Positions 58,801 through 64,000 of a stretch of 64,000 nt of DNA are shown one piece after another. Source of the DNA: Scenedesmus sp. ARA3. Its lineage: Eukaryota; Chlorophyta; Chlorophyceae; Sphaeropleales; Scenedesmaceae. Numbering within the stretch: position 1 is the first letter of the stretch; each line of letters opens with the position of its first letter. A program made the position numbers and the translations under genes. The notes under the pieces are model-generated. The model did no database searches, was not told where the DNA came from, and saw only the letters and a list, made by a program, of their open reading frames with translations. The stretch is taken from contig RWJK01001407.1 of assembly GCA_004335835.1 (NCBI GenBank), positions 17,077 to 81,076 on the forward strand, in the 5' to 3' direction.

Positions 58801-59541
58801 AGGCAGTCAGCAGCGCAGTGCAGCAGCAACGTTTTTGGGGCGGGAGCCTCTTCTGGTACCGCCAGGATGTGTCTGGCAGGACACCTGAGTGTAACATTGT
58901 CGCAGGTCCAGTGCCAGGTATCTCTGCCTGACTTTCGCTTGGACGCTGGTGCCAAGGAAACGTGTTTGTGCAGGCTGTGCTGGGAGCTGCTGCACCAGGC
59001 CCGCATGCAGCTGCAGAGCAGTTGTGCGCCAAGCAGTGCTTGTTGTTAAAATGGAGTTTTCAGAGTTTGGTTCCACTTTTGTTCAGAGTTTTGTGTTGTT
59101 TTGATTGCGTGTCATGGACTTGAAGTGTGATCAACATGCATTTCGCACTCTGTTGTCGTTGGCAGCTTCTTGCTGCAGGGTTGCACAATGTTGCACAGAG
59201 GGACGATGGACCTGCATGTGTGCAGCATGGTCAAGCTTGACCATGTGCCTAGGCACTACCGGCAGCATCGGCGTTCAGCTACAGCGGCCTAACGCAGCTG
59301 AAGCTGCTTGGTTTCTGTTTCGCAGGGTGAGAAGGTTTTCAGACACTGTTGTGCACGTGGATGTGGCAAGGTCGCGAGCTGATTACTACTCGTTACTTCG
59401 TGACTAAGCCTGTTCCCATGGCACCCTTCGCTGCTGCAGGCCTTGCTTGTTTGAATGATACAGTACATTAATCACGCTGTATTACGCCAGTCTTGACAAG
59501 ATCTCACAGGTCACTGCAGTACATTTGCGGCGTGAGGCAAG
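58801..59541. other. Intergenic stretch between TsaD and aspartate aminotransferase
   Basis: Past the terminal-exon array no echo or exon was recognised. It should hold the rest of the TsaD 3' UTR, depending on where cleavage occurs, and the promoter of the aminotransferase gene. Confidence 0.5.

Positions 59542-64000
<4,459 letters not shown>

Overview
This is nuclear DNA of a eukaryote, most likely a chlorophyte green alga (possibly Sphaeropleales; placement inferred, not proven). Reasons: dense GT-AG introns, CTG/CAG trinucleotide runs everywhere, long Ala/Ser/Gln tracts inside proteins, and plant/alga-type genes (AUX1/LAX carrier, cellulose synthase-like GT2). Because genes are split into many exons, I rebuilt each one by joining exons with explicit splice sites and checking that the reading phase is kept at every junction. 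Two runs of N (33643-33807 and 45049-45098) are assembly gaps.

Layout: (1) 1-848, the 3' end of a + strand membrane-protein gene. (2) 1968-4748 (+), a secreted jacalin-like lectin. (3) 7261-15148 (+), a complete 13-exon AUX1/LAX-type carrier. (4) 17077-23096 (+), a secreted 1072-residue protein of unknown function. (5) 43012-24057 (-), about 24 exons whose phases connect a cellulose synthase-like GT2 enzyme to a GH9 endoglucanase-like domain. (6) 52415-44393 (-), a PH domain, a very long Gln/Ser-rich region, a poly-proline stretch and a row of WH2 actin-binding motifs. (7) 53153-57753 (+), organellar TsaD/Qri7 for the tRNA t6A modification. (8) 59542-64000 (+), mitochondrial aspartate aminotransferase, running off the window. 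Genes 4 and 5 converge; genes 6 and 7 diverge from about 52.4-53.2 kb.

The most unusual property is shared by all genes. Almost every intron holds diverged tandem copies of the neighbouring exon edge, which I call echoes. Echoes on the acceptor side carry CAG plus the first part of the next exon. Echoes on the donor side carry the last part of the previous exon plus GTGAG. Several terminal exons are echoed past the stop codon. Many true 3' splice sites are formed directly by a (CTG)n tract ending in CTGCAG. Some echoes are bounded by plausible splice sites at both ends and are multiples of three, so they could act as in-frame cassette exons.

Functionally the window mixes surface/wall biology (lectin, GT2-GH9, secreted orphan), transport, cytoskeleton and organelle housekeeping. 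No operon-like logic is expected or seen. The two strongest candidates for something new are the GT2-GH9 fusion, whose GH9 part has lost key catalytic residues, and the genome-wide looking splice-junction echo arrays.
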